From NCBI RefSeq assembly GCF_002214485.1, contig NZ_CP015102.1, positions 1,550,001 to 1,614,000 of the forward strand: DNA of 64,000 nucleotides, read 5' to 3'. The notes beneath the pieces are model-generated. The model ran no database searches, had not been told where the DNA came from, and worked only from the letters and a program-made list of their open reading frames with translations. The translations under genes and the position numbers were made by a program. This document shows, one piece after another, positions 42,650 through 52,493 of this stretch (its first letter is position 1; every line of letters starts with the position of its first letter). The DNA is from Thermococcus pacificus. Lineage in GTDB: Archaea; Methanobacteriota_B; Thermococci; Thermococcales; Thermococcaceae.

Positions 42650-44320
42650 ATGGAGCGTGATAGCCCCGTTGGAATCGTGTTCGGTGAATCGACCACCGAC
42701 CACTTCACGTTCATAGTGAACCCGAGGAACGAGCTTCCCCGCTTCGGAGAGTTCCTGATAGCGAGAAACAGGGATGGCGACGAGGTTTTAGCACTTTTGA
42801 AGTCAATACGGAACGTCAACTGGCTGATGGACGCCGGTAGAGGAAGCTATGACTACGTCGAGAAGACCGTGAACGTTTTCTCGAAGGGCGTTCTGGATAA
42901 GAGTGAGGAGATACTCGCGACGGCTAAAGTTTTAGGGGTGTTGAGGACTGCAGATGGAGATTTTCTCCCCAAACCAGCCCCCAACCGCGTCCCGATAAAG
43001 CCCGGCGAAAAGGTCTACCTCGCAAGGGATGAAGACCTGGAGAGGATTTTCTCGCAGGGGCACATAAGGCTCGGGAGGCTCATAGCGAGGGAGAAGGTTG
43101 AGGTCAACCTCGACGCCAACAGGCTCGTTTCGAGGCACTTCGCGGTTTTGGCAGTCACGGGTGCCGGAAAGTCCAACACCATAGCGGTTCTAACGAAGGA
43201 GCTGGTGAGCAACATCAACGCCACCGTCGTTATCCTCGACCCGCACGGGGAATACCGGCATTTGAGCTGGCCTGGAGCAAGAGTGAACCCGATAAAGGCC
43301 ACGATAGATCCGGGGAGGATAAGGCTCAGCGAGTTCGCCACGCTCCTCGGCATAGCGGAGAACGCCAGTCTGCAGAGGCGCTTCCTCGGGCTGGTCTACA
43401 GGACGGTTAGAGAGGAGATGCGCAGGAACGGGCGCGTCGTTGGCGGAATGGACTTCATCCACGCAATGGAGGACAAGATAGAGGAATGGATACGCGTTTA
43501 CGAGAATACCGACGACAAAATCATCTACTACTACGACGAGAAGGGCATCGAGACGCCGAGGAAGATACAGGCGAAGGACCTCGACTCCCTGATAAGGCTG
43601 AAGGATTATTTAAGCGAGCTTCGCGCCAACTTCGGCGAGTTCATAAGCCCGGTTAACGTTCTCAGCGAGATAAGGCCGGGGATGGTGAACGTCATCGATC
43701 TGAGCGGCATGGAAGAGGAGCAGATGATAACTTTGGCGAGCTTTGTCCTGCGCGGGATCCTCAAGAACCGCATCGAGTACATAAAAGCCCTCAGAACGAA
43801 CGACAGGCCCACCGCAAGGGAGATAATCGAGAACTACCCGGCTGTCAGGAAGCCCCTGCTGGTCATCGTCGAGGAGGCGCACATATTCGCGCCGAGGGGC
43901 GAGAAGAACCCGGCGACGCTCTGGCTCGGCAAGATAGCGAGGGAAGGAAGGAAGTTCGGAGTCGGCCTCGGTATAGTCTCCCAGCGGCCGAAGAAGCTCG
44001 ACGACGACATTCTGAGCCAGACGAACACAAAGATCATCCTCAAGCTCGTCGAGCCTAACGACCAGCGCTATGTCCAGCAGGCGAGCGAGCAGATAAGCGA
44101 GGACCTGCTGAGTGACATAGCTTCCCTCGGAGTCGGTGAGGCGGTGATAGTCGGCTACGCGATAACGATTCCAGCAATGGTGAAGATATACAGCTTCGAG
44201 AGGGACATGAAGGGCCACTACGGCGGCGGGGACATAGATATAGTCGCAGAGTGGCTTGAGGGGAAGGACGAGGAAGAGAACGTGACGGAAGAGGAGGCCA
44301 TCAACGCCCTCCCGCTGTGA
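42650..44320 (+). CDS. herA: HerA bipolar DNA translocase
   Basis: 556 residues of the HerA/FtsK-type ATPase family. An N-terminal HAS barrel (VGIVFGESTTDHFTFIV), Walker A VTGAGKSNT near 169-177, Walker B LLVIVEEAHIFAPRG, the sensor SQRPKKLDDDILSQ and arginine-finger region LKLVEPNDQRYVQQ. Hexameric HerA works with NurA to resect double-strand break ends with Mre11-Rad50. ATG with AAGGTGGT upstream. First gene of the operon herA-mre11-rad50-nurA. Confidence 0.97.
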   Translation: MERDSPVGIVFGESTTDHFTFIVNPRNELPRFGEFLIARNRDGDEVLALLKSIRNVNWLMDAGRGSYDYVEKTVNVFSKGVLDKSEEILATAKVLGVLRTADGDFLPKPAPNRVPIKPGEKVYLARDEDLERIFSQGHIRLGRLIAREKVEVNLDANRLVSRHFAVLAVTGAGKSNTIAVLTKELVSNINATVVILDPHGEYRHLSWPGARVNPIKATIDPGRIRLSEFATLLGIAENASLQRRFLGLVYRTVREEMRRNGRVVGGMDFIHAMEDKIEEWIRVYENTDDKIIYYYDEKGIETPRKIQAKDLDSLIRLKDYLSELRANFGEFISPVNVLSEIRPGMVNVIDLSGMEEEQMITLASFVLRGILKNRIEYIKALRTNDRPTAREIIENYPAVRKPLLVIVEEAHIFAPRGEKNPATLWLGKIAREGRKFGVGLGIVSQRPKKLDDDILSQTNTKIILKLVEPNDQRYVQQASEQISEDLLSDIASLGVGEAVIVGYAITIPAMVKIYSFERDMKGHYGGGDIDIVAEWLEGKDEEENVTEEEAINALPL

Positions 44321-44329
44321 GGTGTCGCT

Positions 44330-45760
44330 ATGAAGTTCGCCCATATAGCCGACGTCCACCTCGGCAGGGAGCAGTTCAACCAGCCCTTCCGCTACGACGA
44401 CTACCTCAAGGCCTTCCGCGAATCCATAGAGAAGGCCGTGAAGGCCGACGTTGACTTCATACTCATAGCAGGAGACCTCTTCCACGTGAGCAGGCCGTCC
44501 CCGAGGACGATACGCGATGCCGTTGAGGTCCTCGAACTGCCGAGAAGGAAGGGCATCCCCGTCTTCGCGATAGAGGGCAACCACGACAAGACGATAAGGG
44601 AAACTTCCGTCTTCGACCTCCTTGAGCACCTCGGGCTGATTCACACCGTCGGCCTCAAGAGGGAGCCTAGGAAGGGCGAGTTCCAGGAGAGTAAAAAGCT
44701 CTCCGAAAACCGCTATTTGGTGTGGGGAAAGGTCGGTGACCTTGAGATACATGGGCTGAGGCACCACACCCGCTGGCAGCTCATAAGGAACGACGGGGCA
44801 ATCAACGTCCTCAAGGCACTCTTCAAGGGGAAGAAGGGTATTCTGATGCTCCACCAGGCGATTGACTACCTAGCTAAGGACACGCCCTACCAGGATGCCT
44901 TTGATTTAAGGCTGAGCGAGCTGCCGGATGGCTTTTCCTACTACGCCCTCGGGCACATCCACGTCAGGAGGATAGCCGAGCCTTCGCAGACAGGTCTGAG
45001 CGGGCCTTTAGCGTATCCCGGCTCCTTAGAGAGAACTGAGGTTAGAGAGGCGAGCCACATAATCCGCTACTCCACCAGAGATAAAAAGCCAAAGGTAATC
45101 GAGAACCGCGAGGGGCCGAAGGGCTTCTACATCGTTGAGGACTTTGTTCCTGAGTTTGTAGGGGTCGACGCGAGGCCGTTCTATTCGGTCAGGGTCAAGG
45201 GCGAGAGCAAGTCCGAGCTGAGGAGGAAGGTTGAAGAGGTCGCGAATCTCATCCCGAAGGACGCGATAGCCGTGATAACGCTCGAAGGGACTGTTAAGGG
45301 CGGGATTGCCCTGGCGGAGTTCAACGACCTGCTCAAGGATTCGGGAGTGAGGTATTACACCTTCAGGAGCAGGGTCGTTGGGGAGGCGGTTCTCTCGAAG
45401 GAGCGGCTGAGCGAGGAGGAACTGTTCACGGAGTGGGAGAGGGAGCTTCTTCTGCATCTCCGCGTTGAACCTAAGGAGTTCTCGGAGGGGCTCACAGAGT
45501 TCGTTTCCTGGTTGATGGAAAGGTACGAGAAGGGGATTCCTCAAAAGGCCATGGTTCCGAAGAAGACCCCGGAGAAGAAAGCGGAACCCGGGGAAAAGGC
45601 GCCCAAGAAGGCCAAAGTCCCGGAAAAAGCGCCGAAGGAAAAGAAACCATCAGAGACAAAGAAGCCCGAGAAAGAAGAGAAAAAACCCCAAAATAAGCCC
45701 GTCTCCAAACCCAAAAACCCATCGAGCCTCGACGCCTGGCTGGGGAGGGGTAAGCCGTGA
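44330..45760 (+). CDS. mre11: Mre11 DNA double-strand break nuclease
   Basis: 476 residues. Phosphoesterase motifs: HIADVHLGR near 5-13, LIAGDLFHVSRPS, IEGNHDKT, MLHQAIDY and YALGHIHVR. Forms the Mre11-Rad50 complex that senses and trims broken ends. After residue about 405 there is a 65-residue Lys/Pro/Glu-rich, probably disordered tail that ends with NPSSLDAWLGRGKP. Lies 9 nt after herA, and its stop overlaps the rad50 GTG by 4 nt. Confidence 0.96.
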   Translation: MKFAHIADVHLGREQFNQPFRYDDYLKAFRESIEKAVKADVDFILIAGDLFHVSRPSPRTIRDAVEVLELPRRKGIPVFAIEGNHDKTIRETSVFDLLEHLGLIHTVGLKREPRKGEFQESKKLSENRYLVWGKVGDLEIHGLRHHTRWQLIRNDGAINVLKALFKGKKGILMLHQAIDYLAKDTPYQDAFDLRLSELPDGFSYYALGHIHVRRIAEPSQTGLSGPLAYPGSLERTEVREASHIIRYSTRDKKPKVIENREGPKGFYIVEDFVPEFVGVDARPFYSVRVKGESKSELRRKVEEVANLIPKDAIAVITLEGTVKGGIALAEFNDLLKDSGVRYYTFRSRVVGEAVLSKERLSEEELFTEWERELLLHLRVEPKEFSEGLTEFVSWLMERYEKGIPQKAMVPKKTPEKKAEPGEKAPKKAKVPEKAPKEKKPSETKKPEKEEKKPQNKPVSKPKNPSSLDAWLGRGKP

Positions 45761-48420
45761 GGATAAGGCGGATTAAAATCAAAAACTTCAGGGCACACGA
45801 GAAGAGCGAGGTTGAGTTCAGCGACGGCATAAACCTGCTGATAGGCCAGAACGGCGCTGGAAAAAGCTCGATCCTCGAAGCAATCTTCGCGGCCCTCTAT
45901 ATGGGGCACCCTAGCTTCCCCAGGGGCTACCTCCAGGCCAACACGCGCGTTAACGCGAAGGGGGGCATAGTGCTTGCTTTAGAGTTCGAACACGATGGGA
46001 AGACATACAGGATAACCAGAGACACCAAGAAGAGCGAGCTGCTTGAAGATGGCGCCCTGATAGCGGAGAAGAGCTCGGACATAGCCCGCTGGGTGGAGCG
46101 GAACGTCTACCCAATACAGGTCTTCACCAACGCCCTCTACATACGGCAGGGCGAGATAGAGGGTATAATCACGAACCGCGAGATCATGGAAAAGGTCCTG
46201 AGAAAGGTTCTCGGCATAGAGGACTACGAGAACGCCGAGAAGAACGCCGCCGAGGTGATAAGGGAGCTCAGGAGGAAGAGAGACTACCTCAGGAAGCTCG
46301 TCGAAAGGAAGGCCGAGGTTGAGGAGAGCCTCCGCGATGCTGAGAAGCGCTTCTCCGAGACGCTGAGGAGGATAAGTGAGCTCAGGGAGAGGGCGAGGAA
46401 GCTCGAAGGAGAGTTCGAGGAAGCGGAGAAAGAATACTCCCGGCTCAAGGCCCTGAAGGAAGAGCTTGAAGGGCTGGAGAAGAGGAAGGCCATCGTTGAA
46501 CAGAGGATAAGGGCCGAGAAGGATAGGATAGAGGACTACGAGGGCCAGATCTTCGAGGTGGAGAGGGAGATAGAGGAGCTTGAGGAGAAGTTCTCCCGCC
46601 TAAAGGAGCTCGAGCCGCTGGAGAAGGAGTACCTCAAACTGAAGTCGCTCCTCTCGCTCAAGGACGAGCTTGCGAAGCTTGAACTCTCCACGGCGCGTTT
46701 AGCGGAGAAGAAAAAGACGCTCGAGGAGAAAACCTCCAGGATAAACGAGGTCTCTTCTAAGATAGCAGAGCTGGAGAAGGAGGAGACTGCCCTCAGGGAA
46801 ACCTACGAGGAGCTGAAGCGGAAGAACTCCCTCCACCAGCGCGCCCTCCAGTTGAAGGCCGAGGCGGAGAGGTACAGGAGTGAGCTTGAGAAAGCCGGAA
46901 CCACTCCTGAGGAAATCGAGGAAGGGCTAAAGAGCATTGAGAAAGCCAAGGAAGAGCTGGAGAAGCTCCGCGAGGAGGTGGCGAGGACAAGGGAGGAGAT
47001 GGCAAGCCTCACCGGGCTGAAGGAGAGCCTCATCGAGAACCTTTCGAAGCTCGAGGGGGCAAAGGTCTGCCCGCTGTGTAAGAGGCCCATTGAGGAGCAC
47101 GATGAGGAAGAGATAAAGAGGGAATACGACGCTGAGATAGCCTCCATCGAGAAGAAGCTGAAGGGGCTGGAGAAGAAGTTAGAAACGCTCAGGGAGAGGG
47201 AGCCCGAGCTTAAAGAGACTATTCGGAAGGAGCCAAAGCTCATAAGGCTGAAGAAGACGGCTGATCTACTGAGGGAAGTCGAGGAGAAGCTTTCCAAGTA
47301 CGACCTGGAGGAGCTTGAGAAAGCCGCGGAGGAGTTTGAAAATACCAAGGCAAGGCTCATAGAGATAAAGAAGGAGCTGAGGCACCTACGGGAGGAGCTT
47401 GAGGAGCTTGAGAATGCCAGGAAAGAGCTTGAGAGGATAGAAACACGGCTCGCTGAGATTGAGGTAGAAAAGGGGAAGATTACAGAAAAGTTGGGGGGCG
47501 AAGGCTTTGACTCCTTTGATGAAGTCGAGGGCCGTTTAAAGGAACTCGAACCGGCCTACCGCGAGTATCTGTCTCTAAAGGGCGTTCCCGCACAGCTCGA
47601 GAGGGCCAGGAAGAAGCTCACCCTCCTCGAGAAAAGACGCGATGAGAGTATCAAGACCCTCGGAGAGCTGGAAGGAGAGTTAAAAGGACTGAAGGCGGAA
47701 ATAGAGAAGCGTTCAAGGGAGTTCTCCGAAGAAGCTTACAGGGAAGCTGAAAAGAGGTACATAGAGAGCGCGAGGGAGCTTGAGAAAGCCAAAGCGGAGC
47801 TTAAGGGTGCCGAAGAACTGAGGAATGAAGTCATGAAGCTCCTGGATGAGCTTAGGGCCAAGAGGAAGGAGATCGAGGACGCGGAGAAGGAGATAGAGAC
47901 CGTCGAGAAGGCCATAGCGGATATGACAGCCTTCAAGGAGAAAGTAGCGAGGCTCAAGGCGGAGGAAGAGCTTCGGGGACTGGAGGAGGTCCAGAAATTG
48001 GCAGGGGAGACCTTCTCCGAGATGACAGAGGGCAAGTACCAGGGGATAAAACTCAAGCGGGAGAAGAAGTACGGGAAGGAGAGGATAGAGCTGAAGGTGC
48101 TCTACGCGGGCAACGAGGTTGGCCTAGAGTTCCTGAGCGGCGGCGAGAGAATAGCGCTCGGATTGGCGTTCCGCTTAGCTCTCTCGCTCTACAAGGTGGG
48201 GAACCTTGAGCTTCTCATCCTGGACGAGCCGACGCCTTTCTTAGACGAAGAAAGGAGGAAGAAGCTCGTGGAGATAATCTCAAGCCAGCTCAGGAAGATA
48301 CCGCAGGTTATCATAGTCTCGCACGACGAGGAACTCAAAGACGCGGCGGATTACGTGATAAGGGTGGAGAACGTCGGCGGAAAGAGCAGGGTGGAGGTCG
48401 AGAGCCTTGGAGCGTATTAG
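45757..48420 (+). CDS. rad50: Rad50 ATPase
   Basis: 887 residues. ABC-type head with Walker A GQNGAGKSS near 30-38, long antiparallel coiled coils, the zinc hook CPLCKRP near 438-444, then the signature LSGGERIALGLAF and Walker B LLILDEPTPFLDEERR and a His-switch VSHDEEL. Binds ATP and clamps DNA with Mre11. GTG start overlaps the mre11 stop. Overlaps nurA by 14 nt at its end. Confidence 0.97.
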   Translation: MRIRRIKIKNFRAHEKSEVEFSDGINLLIGQNGAGKSSILEAIFAALYMGHPSFPRGYLQANTRVNAKGGIVLALEFEHDGKTYRITRDTKKSELLEDGALIAEKSSDIARWVERNVYPIQVFTNALYIRQGEIEGIITNREIMEKVLRKVLGIEDYENAEKNAAEVIRELRRKRDYLRKLVERKAEVEESLRDAEKRFSETLRRISELRERARKLEGEFEEAEKEYSRLKALKEELEGLEKRKAIVEQRIRAEKDRIEDYEGQIFEVEREIEELEEKFSRLKELEPLEKEYLKLKSLLSLKDELAKLELSTARLAEKKKTLEEKTSRINEVSSKIAELEKEETALRETYEELKRKNSLHQRALQLKAEAERYRSELEKAGTTPEEIEEGLKSIEKAKEELEKLREEVARTREEMASLTGLKESLIENLSKLEGAKVCPLCKRPIEEHDEEEIKREYDAEIASIEKKLKGLEKKLETLREREPELKETIRKEPKLIRLKKTADLLREVEEKLSKYDLEELEKAAEEFENTKARLIEIKKELRHLREELEELENARKELERIETRLAEIEVEKGKITEKLGGEGFDSFDEVEGRLKELEPAYREYLSLKGVPAQLERARKKLTLLEKRRDESIKTLGELEGELKGLKAEIEKRSREFSEEAYREAEKRYIESARELEKAKAELKGAEELRNEVMKLLDELRAKRKEIEDAEKEIETVEKAIADMTAFKEKVARLKAEEELRGLEEVQKLAGETFSEMTEGKYQGIKLKREKKYGKERIELKVLYAGNEVGLEFLSGGERIALGLAFRLALSLYKVGNLELLILDEPTPFLDEERRKKLVEIISSQLRKIPQVIIVSHDEELKDAADYVIRVENVGGKSRVEVESLGAY

Positions 48421-49657
48421 CGACGTTCACGTCAGGGAGATTAGGGAGTTTCTCCTGAAGAGCCTGCGGGACGTTGAGAGACTCAGGGATGCCGTTGGGA
48501 GGCACTTTGAGTGGAGGCCCCTTCCCGAGCCGAAGGAGGCTAGTATCTACGCGATCGACGGCAGCAGGATGATGAAGCGCCTCAGCGGGGCCATAATATA
48601 CGCCGTTTCAGCTTCAGCCATCGGGGAGAGGCTATACTACTGGAACGACATCGGCATGGTCTTCCCCTACAAGAGCGTTGACGAGAGGGTTAGAATTCAC
48701 ATGGACATCCTCGAGAAGAGAATGGGCGCGATGATGCTCGAACTCGGAGCGGACCTGGTGCTGATGGACGGGACGATAAGCAGCGCCATAATCACGCCAC
48801 CAACTTACGTGACTTCAACGACAAGGGAGCTCTACGAGAGGCACGGGGAGCAGCTGCTCAACGCCGCACTGGAGTTCCTCGACTTCCTCGACGAGCAGTG
48901 GGTTGATTGGAGGGAGAAGCTCGAGGAAGGCGGCGTTTTAAACGGGTTCTCCCTCCCGTCGAGGGGGTGGGGCGGTGAGGAGATATTTTCGATCCTCATG
49001 AAGCGCGGGGCGAAGAGTATAAGGGAAAGCTTCTGGTGGGTCAACGACAGGGAAGACCTCATAGTCCTGTTTGAATACCTCGAGTACCTCCACGCCCTCG
49101 ACAGGCTCCTCGGCGGAAGGATAGCGGCGATAGCCAAGACCTTCTATAAATCCGACGTGGTAAAGACCGTAAAGGCGCGTGAGGGGGACAAGCTCAAGGG
49201 CACCCCCATGATAGTCGATACCCCAGTTGTCGCTTCACTCTCTGAGGAGAAGGGCTACCTGGAGTTCAGCTACCTGAAGGAGCCGAAGGGCGGCCTTCCG
49301 AGGCTGATCGTTGACGTCATGATGCGCGGAAAGCTCCAGAACCTCAAAGAGGCCCTGATACTGGAGGGGGGCAAAATCACGGGGGCGAGGATAAGGCCGG
49401 CCTACGTGCGCTTCGCCGACGGCGGGCTAATTTACCTCCTTGAGGTGCCCGAGAAGCAGGACTTCGAGAGGACTCTGGCCGAGATACTCTCCGTTGCCGA
49501 GGACGAGTATGTCATCCCGCTCGAGTACGCCCACCACTCTGTAGTCATAAAGAAGCAGGAGTTCGACGCCTACGTCAACGCGGTGCTGAGCGCGCTGGTG
49601 GGGGAGGACGAGCGCTTCCTGAGCTTCCTGCGCTACGGCAGGGAGCCGCTGGAGTGA
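48407..49657 (+). CDS. nurA: NurA 5'-3' nuclease
   Basis: 416 residues with the NurA RNase-H-like domain. Catalytic Asp in YAIDGSRMM near 50 and in LVLMDGTISS near 123; later DTPVVASL and the C-terminal RPAYVRFADGGLIYLLEVP. Works inside HerA hexamer to degrade 5' strands. The TTG start overlaps rad50 by 14 nt and is the only candidate giving the full domain. Stop overlaps the beginning of the DUF72 remnant frame. Confidence 0.93.
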   Translation: MERISDVHVREIREFLLKSLRDVERLRDAVGRHFEWRPLPEPKEASIYAIDGSRMMKRLSGAIIYAVSASAIGERLYYWNDIGMVFPYKSVDERVRIHMDILEKRMGAMMLELGADLVLMDGTISSAIITPPTYVTSTTRELYERHGEQLLNAALEFLDFLDEQWVDWREKLEEGGVLNGFSLPSRGWGGEEIFSILMKRGAKSIRESFWWVNDREDLIVLFEYLEYLHALDRLLGGRIAAIAKTFYKSDVVKTVKAREGDKLKGTPMIVDTPVVASLSEEKGYLEFSYLKEPKGGLPRLIVDVMMRGKLQNLKEALILEGGKITGARIRPAYVRFADGGLIYLLEVPEKQDFERTLAEILSVAEDEYVIPLEYAHHSVVIKKQEFDAYVNAVLSALVGEDERFLSFLRYGREPLE

Positions 49658-49662
49658 GGGAA

Positions 49663-49851
49663 ATGATAAGGGTTGGAACCTGCGGCTTCTGCGAGGGGCG
49701 CGGAAAGTACTACAGGGACTTCGATGCGGTGGAGGTACAGCAGACATTCTACAGGATACTCCGGGAAAAGACTCTCAAAAGGTGGAGGAAAGAGGCCCCG
49801 GAGGGCTTCACCTTTTCCATCAAGGCCTTCCAGGGGGCAGAGGACATTTAA
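49663..49851 (+). pseudogene. truncated DUF72 protein
   Basis: 62 residues: MIRVGTCGFCEGRGKYY, FDAVEVQQTFYRI and GFTFSIKAFQG are the N-terminal part of the DUF72 (UPF0759) family, which normally has about 240-280 residues in a TIM-barrel fold. The frame ends at AEDI-stop, and the rest is missing because the convergent glyoxylate reductase gene begins 70 bp on. It starts 5 bp after nurA, so the operon once extended into this gene. It cannot fold as a barrel. Confidence 0.75.
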
Positions 49852-49922
49852 GGTCCAAGGCTCAGGCACGGGTCCAGCTCGTCACCGTCAGCCGGTTAAT
49901 GCCTCATCATCGCCCCGGAGAT

Positions 49923-50927
49923 TCACTCGAAGCCCGGTTTTCTTACCTTTACCACCTCTCTGTTGACCAGGGTGGGCGGGACTTCGCCGTTCTTGAATGC
50001 TATGAGGTTTCTGGCCACTAACTCCGCCATGCCCTCCCTCGCCCCGTGGGTGGCGCTGCCTATGTGCGGTGCCAGGACCACGTTCTTCAGCTTGAACAGC
50101 TCCTCGTGATAGTAAGGCTCCTCCTCGAAGACATCTAAGCCAGCTCCGGCTATCCAGCCCTCCTTCAGGGCTTTTACCAGTGCCTCGGTATCCACTACCT
50201 TCCCGCGCGCTATGTTCACCAGAATCGCGGTCGGTTTCATGAGCCTAAGCCTCTCCTCGTTTATCATGTGGTAGGTCTCCTTCGTGAGCGGGACGGCAAG
50301 AACAACGAAGTCGCTCTCCCTCAATAGTTCTTCGAGCGGCCTGAACTCCGCGCCAAGCTCCTTCTCGACTTCGGGCTTTCTTGTGCGGGAGTTGTAGAGT
50401 ATTCTCATACCAAAGCCTTTTGCCCTCCTCGCTATGGCCTGCCCTATCCTTCCAAAGCCGACTATTCCAATAGTTTTACCGTAGACATCGTAGCCGAGGA
50501 ACATGAGCGGGTGCCAGGCAACACCGCGCCTCTTCCACTCACCGGAGCGGACGAAGTTATCGGCTTCAACCAGCCTCCTGGCGGTAGCCAATAGAAGCGT
50601 CCAGGCGAAGTCGGCTGTGGCGTTGGTAAGCACATCGGGCGTGTTGGTAACGTAGATTCCGCGCTTTGTTGCTTCCCCAATGTCTATGTTGTCATAGCCG
50701 ACGGCGTAGTTCGCCACGATTCTAAGCCTTGGGGCGTTCTCGAAAACCTCTTTATCAACCCTTTCGCTGACCATTGTAACTAGAGCGTCAGCGTCACGGG
50801 CCTTTTCGAGGAAGAGCTCTCTTGGTATTTCATGCTCCCCCTCCCAAACCTCGACCTCGAAGTGCTCTCTGAGGAGTTTTATACCGTTTTCAGGGATGTT
50901 TCTGGTTATGAACACCTTCGGCTTCAT
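49923..50927 (-). CDS. gyaR: glyoxylate/hydroxypyruvate reductase
   Basis: 334-residue D-2-hydroxyacid dehydrogenase. NAD(P) site [20 protein letters not shown] near 151-170, with catalytic Arg in [10 protein letters not shown], Glu in DVFEEEP and His in [13 protein letters not shown]. Highly like the glyoxylate reductases characterised from Thermococcus and Pyrococcus. Reduces glyoxylate to glycolate and hydroxypyruvate to glycerate. ATG with GGTGGGAGT-type site. Divergent from the aminotransferase gene with about 72 bp between. Confidence 0.93.
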   Translation of the reverse strand: MKPKVFITRNIPENGIKLLREHFEVEVWEGEHEIPRELFLEKARDADALVTMVSERVDKEVFENAPRLRIVANYAVGYDNIDIGEATKRGIYVTNTPDVLTNATADFAWTLLLATARRLVEADNFVRSGEWKRRGVAWHPLMFLGYDVYGKTIGIVGFGRIGQAIARRAKGFGMRILYNSRTRKPEVEKELGAEFRPLEELLRESDFVVLAVPLTKETYHMINEERLRLMKPTAILVNIARGKVVDTEALVKALKEGWIAGAGLDVFEEEPYYHEELFKLKNVVLAPHIGSATHGAREGMAELVARNLIAFKNGEVPPTLVNREVVKVRKPGFE

Positions 50928-50999
50928 ACTCCCACCTGAACGTTTTGATGCGGGTAAACTATTAATACTTTCGGAGCGATGTTTACTCGGTGATTTCCC

Positions 51000-52214
51000 A
51001 TGAGGTACGAGAAGTTTCTTGCCGGCCGGGCTAACTGGGTAAAGGGCTCTGCCCTCGCGGAGGTTATGAAGAAGGCAGCCGAGCTCAGGGCCCGGGGGAA
51101 GGAGTTAATCTCCCTTTCGGCAGGTGACCCCGACCCGAACCTGATTCCGAGGGAGATTCTCGGCGAGCTGGCGAGGGAAGTTCTTTCAAACGTCCCTGCC
51201 TCAGTGATGTACACCCCTGCAAATGGGATTCCCGAGCTCAGGGAGGAGATATCGAGGTTCCTTGAGAGATACGAGGGCTATAAAGTCTCCCCAGAGGACA
51301 TCATAATAACAGTCGGCGGCACCGGTGCCCTCGACCTCCTCGGAAGGATCCTCATAGACCCAGGTGACGCGGTGATAACAGAGAACCCGAGCTACATAAA
51401 CACCCTGCTGGCATTTGAGCAGCTTGGGGCAAAGATTTACGGTGTTCCCGTTGACGGGGAGGGAATGAGGGTAGACCTCCTCGAGGAGAAGCTCAGGGAA
51501 CTCAGGGCCAAGGGTGTGAAGGTGAAGTTCATATACACAATCCCAACCGGCCAGAACCCGATGGGCGTGACCATGAGTCACGAGAGGAGAAAGGCCCTCC
51601 TGGAGATTGCCAGCGAGCACGACCTCCTCATCGTTGAGGACTCAGCCTACAACTTCATGCGCTACGAGGGCGAAGCGACGCCGCTAAAGGCAATGGACGA
51701 TGAGGGGCGCGTCATAGTGGCCGGAACCCTGAGCAAGGTGCTCGGTACGGGTTTCAGGGTCGGCTGGGTAATCGCTCATGGCGAGGTCAAGCAGAAGATA
51801 CTAATGGAGAAGTCACCCATAGACTTCTGCGCGCCCACGATATCGCAGTACATAGCCCTCGAGTACCTAAGAAGGGGCTACTTCGAGGAGTACCACCTCA
51901 AGAGGGGCCTGCTGGGCTACAAGGAGAAGAGGGACGTGATGCTCTCGGCGCTTGAGGAGAACCTGCCGGACGCGGAGTTCACCAGGCCAATAGCTGGAAT
52001 GTTCGTGATGTTCTTCCTTCCCAGCGGGGCCGACGGCATGGCCTTTGCATCGGAGCTCATGGAGAAGAAAGGCGTTGTCGTTGTCCCGGGCGGGCCGTTC
52101 TACACCGACGAGAGCGGGAAAAACGCTATTAGGCTGAACTTCTCAAGACCCGGCAAAGAGGAGATAGAGGAGGGCATAAAGAGGCTCGCGGAGCTGTACC
52201 GCGAGAAGTTCTGA
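51000..52214 (+). CDS. class I/II aminotransferase
   Basis: 404 residues, fold type I PLP enzyme. Motifs: [14 protein letters not shown] near 36-50, [55 protein letters not shown] and the PLP lysine in [14 protein letters not shown], then IRLNFSRP with the substrate-binding Arg. It resembles the aromatic/2-aminoadipate aminotransferases of Thermococcales. ATG after GGTGATTTCCC. Confidence 0.92.
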   Translation: MRYEKFLAGRANWVKGSALAEVMKKAAELRARGKELISLSAGDPDPNLIPREILGELAREVLSNVPASVMYTPANGIPELREEISRFLERYEGYKVSPEDIIITVGGTGALDLLGRILIDPGDAVITENPSYINTLLAFEQLGAKIYGVPVDGEGMRVDLLEEKLRELRAKGVKVKFIYTIPTGQNPMGVTMSHERRKALLEIASEHDLLIVEDSAYNFMRYEGEATPLKAMDDEGRVIVAGTLSKVLGTGFRVGWVIAHGEVKQKILMEKSPIDFCAPTISQYIALEYLRRGYFEEYHLKRGLLGYKEKRDVMLSALEENLPDAEFTRPIAGMFVMFFLPSGADGMAFASELMEKKGVVVVPGGPFYTDESGKNAIRLNFSRPGKEEIEEGIKRLAELYREKF

Positions 52215-52230
52215 CCCTTTCTTTTTTCAC

Positions 52231-52407
52231 TCAGTCGAAGTCCCATATCGTCCTTCCCTTGTAGAACATCATGACGTAGCCGCAGTTTTTGCAGATGACT
52301 ATCTTGACCTTGTGTGCCGTAAAGCCCCACTTGCTGTCGAGCTTGCCCTCCTCGACCTGGAAGTCAGTATTCCCGCAGAGGGGACACACAAGCTGGCGCC
52401 TTTCCAT
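52231..52407 (-). CDS. small zinc-ribbon protein
   Basis: 58 residues with two CxxC pairs: LVCPLCGNTDF and VICKNCGYVMMF, flanking a basic loop (GKLDSKWGFTAHKVK). Likely a zinc-binding nucleic-acid or protein adaptor. ATG 52407 after GGTGGTAATA; a longer frame starts earlier. Convergent with the aminotransferase, 16 bp away. Confidence 0.8.
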   Translation of the reverse strand: MERRQLVCPLCGNTDFQVEEGKLDSKWGFTAHKVKIVICKNCGYVMMFYKGRTIWDFD

Positions 52408-52493
52408 TATTACCACCACATTTAGTAGGAGTTGGAATATAAAAGCTTTTTGCCACGGGAAAGTTTCTTAAAAACCTTCACCAAGATGACTGC

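Noticed and set aside
43610-44854. 414-codon ORF on the minus strand
   Set aside because: It runs antisense through herA and mre11, whose motifs are complete; it lacks a ribosome binding site and is a shadow of GC-rich codon use.
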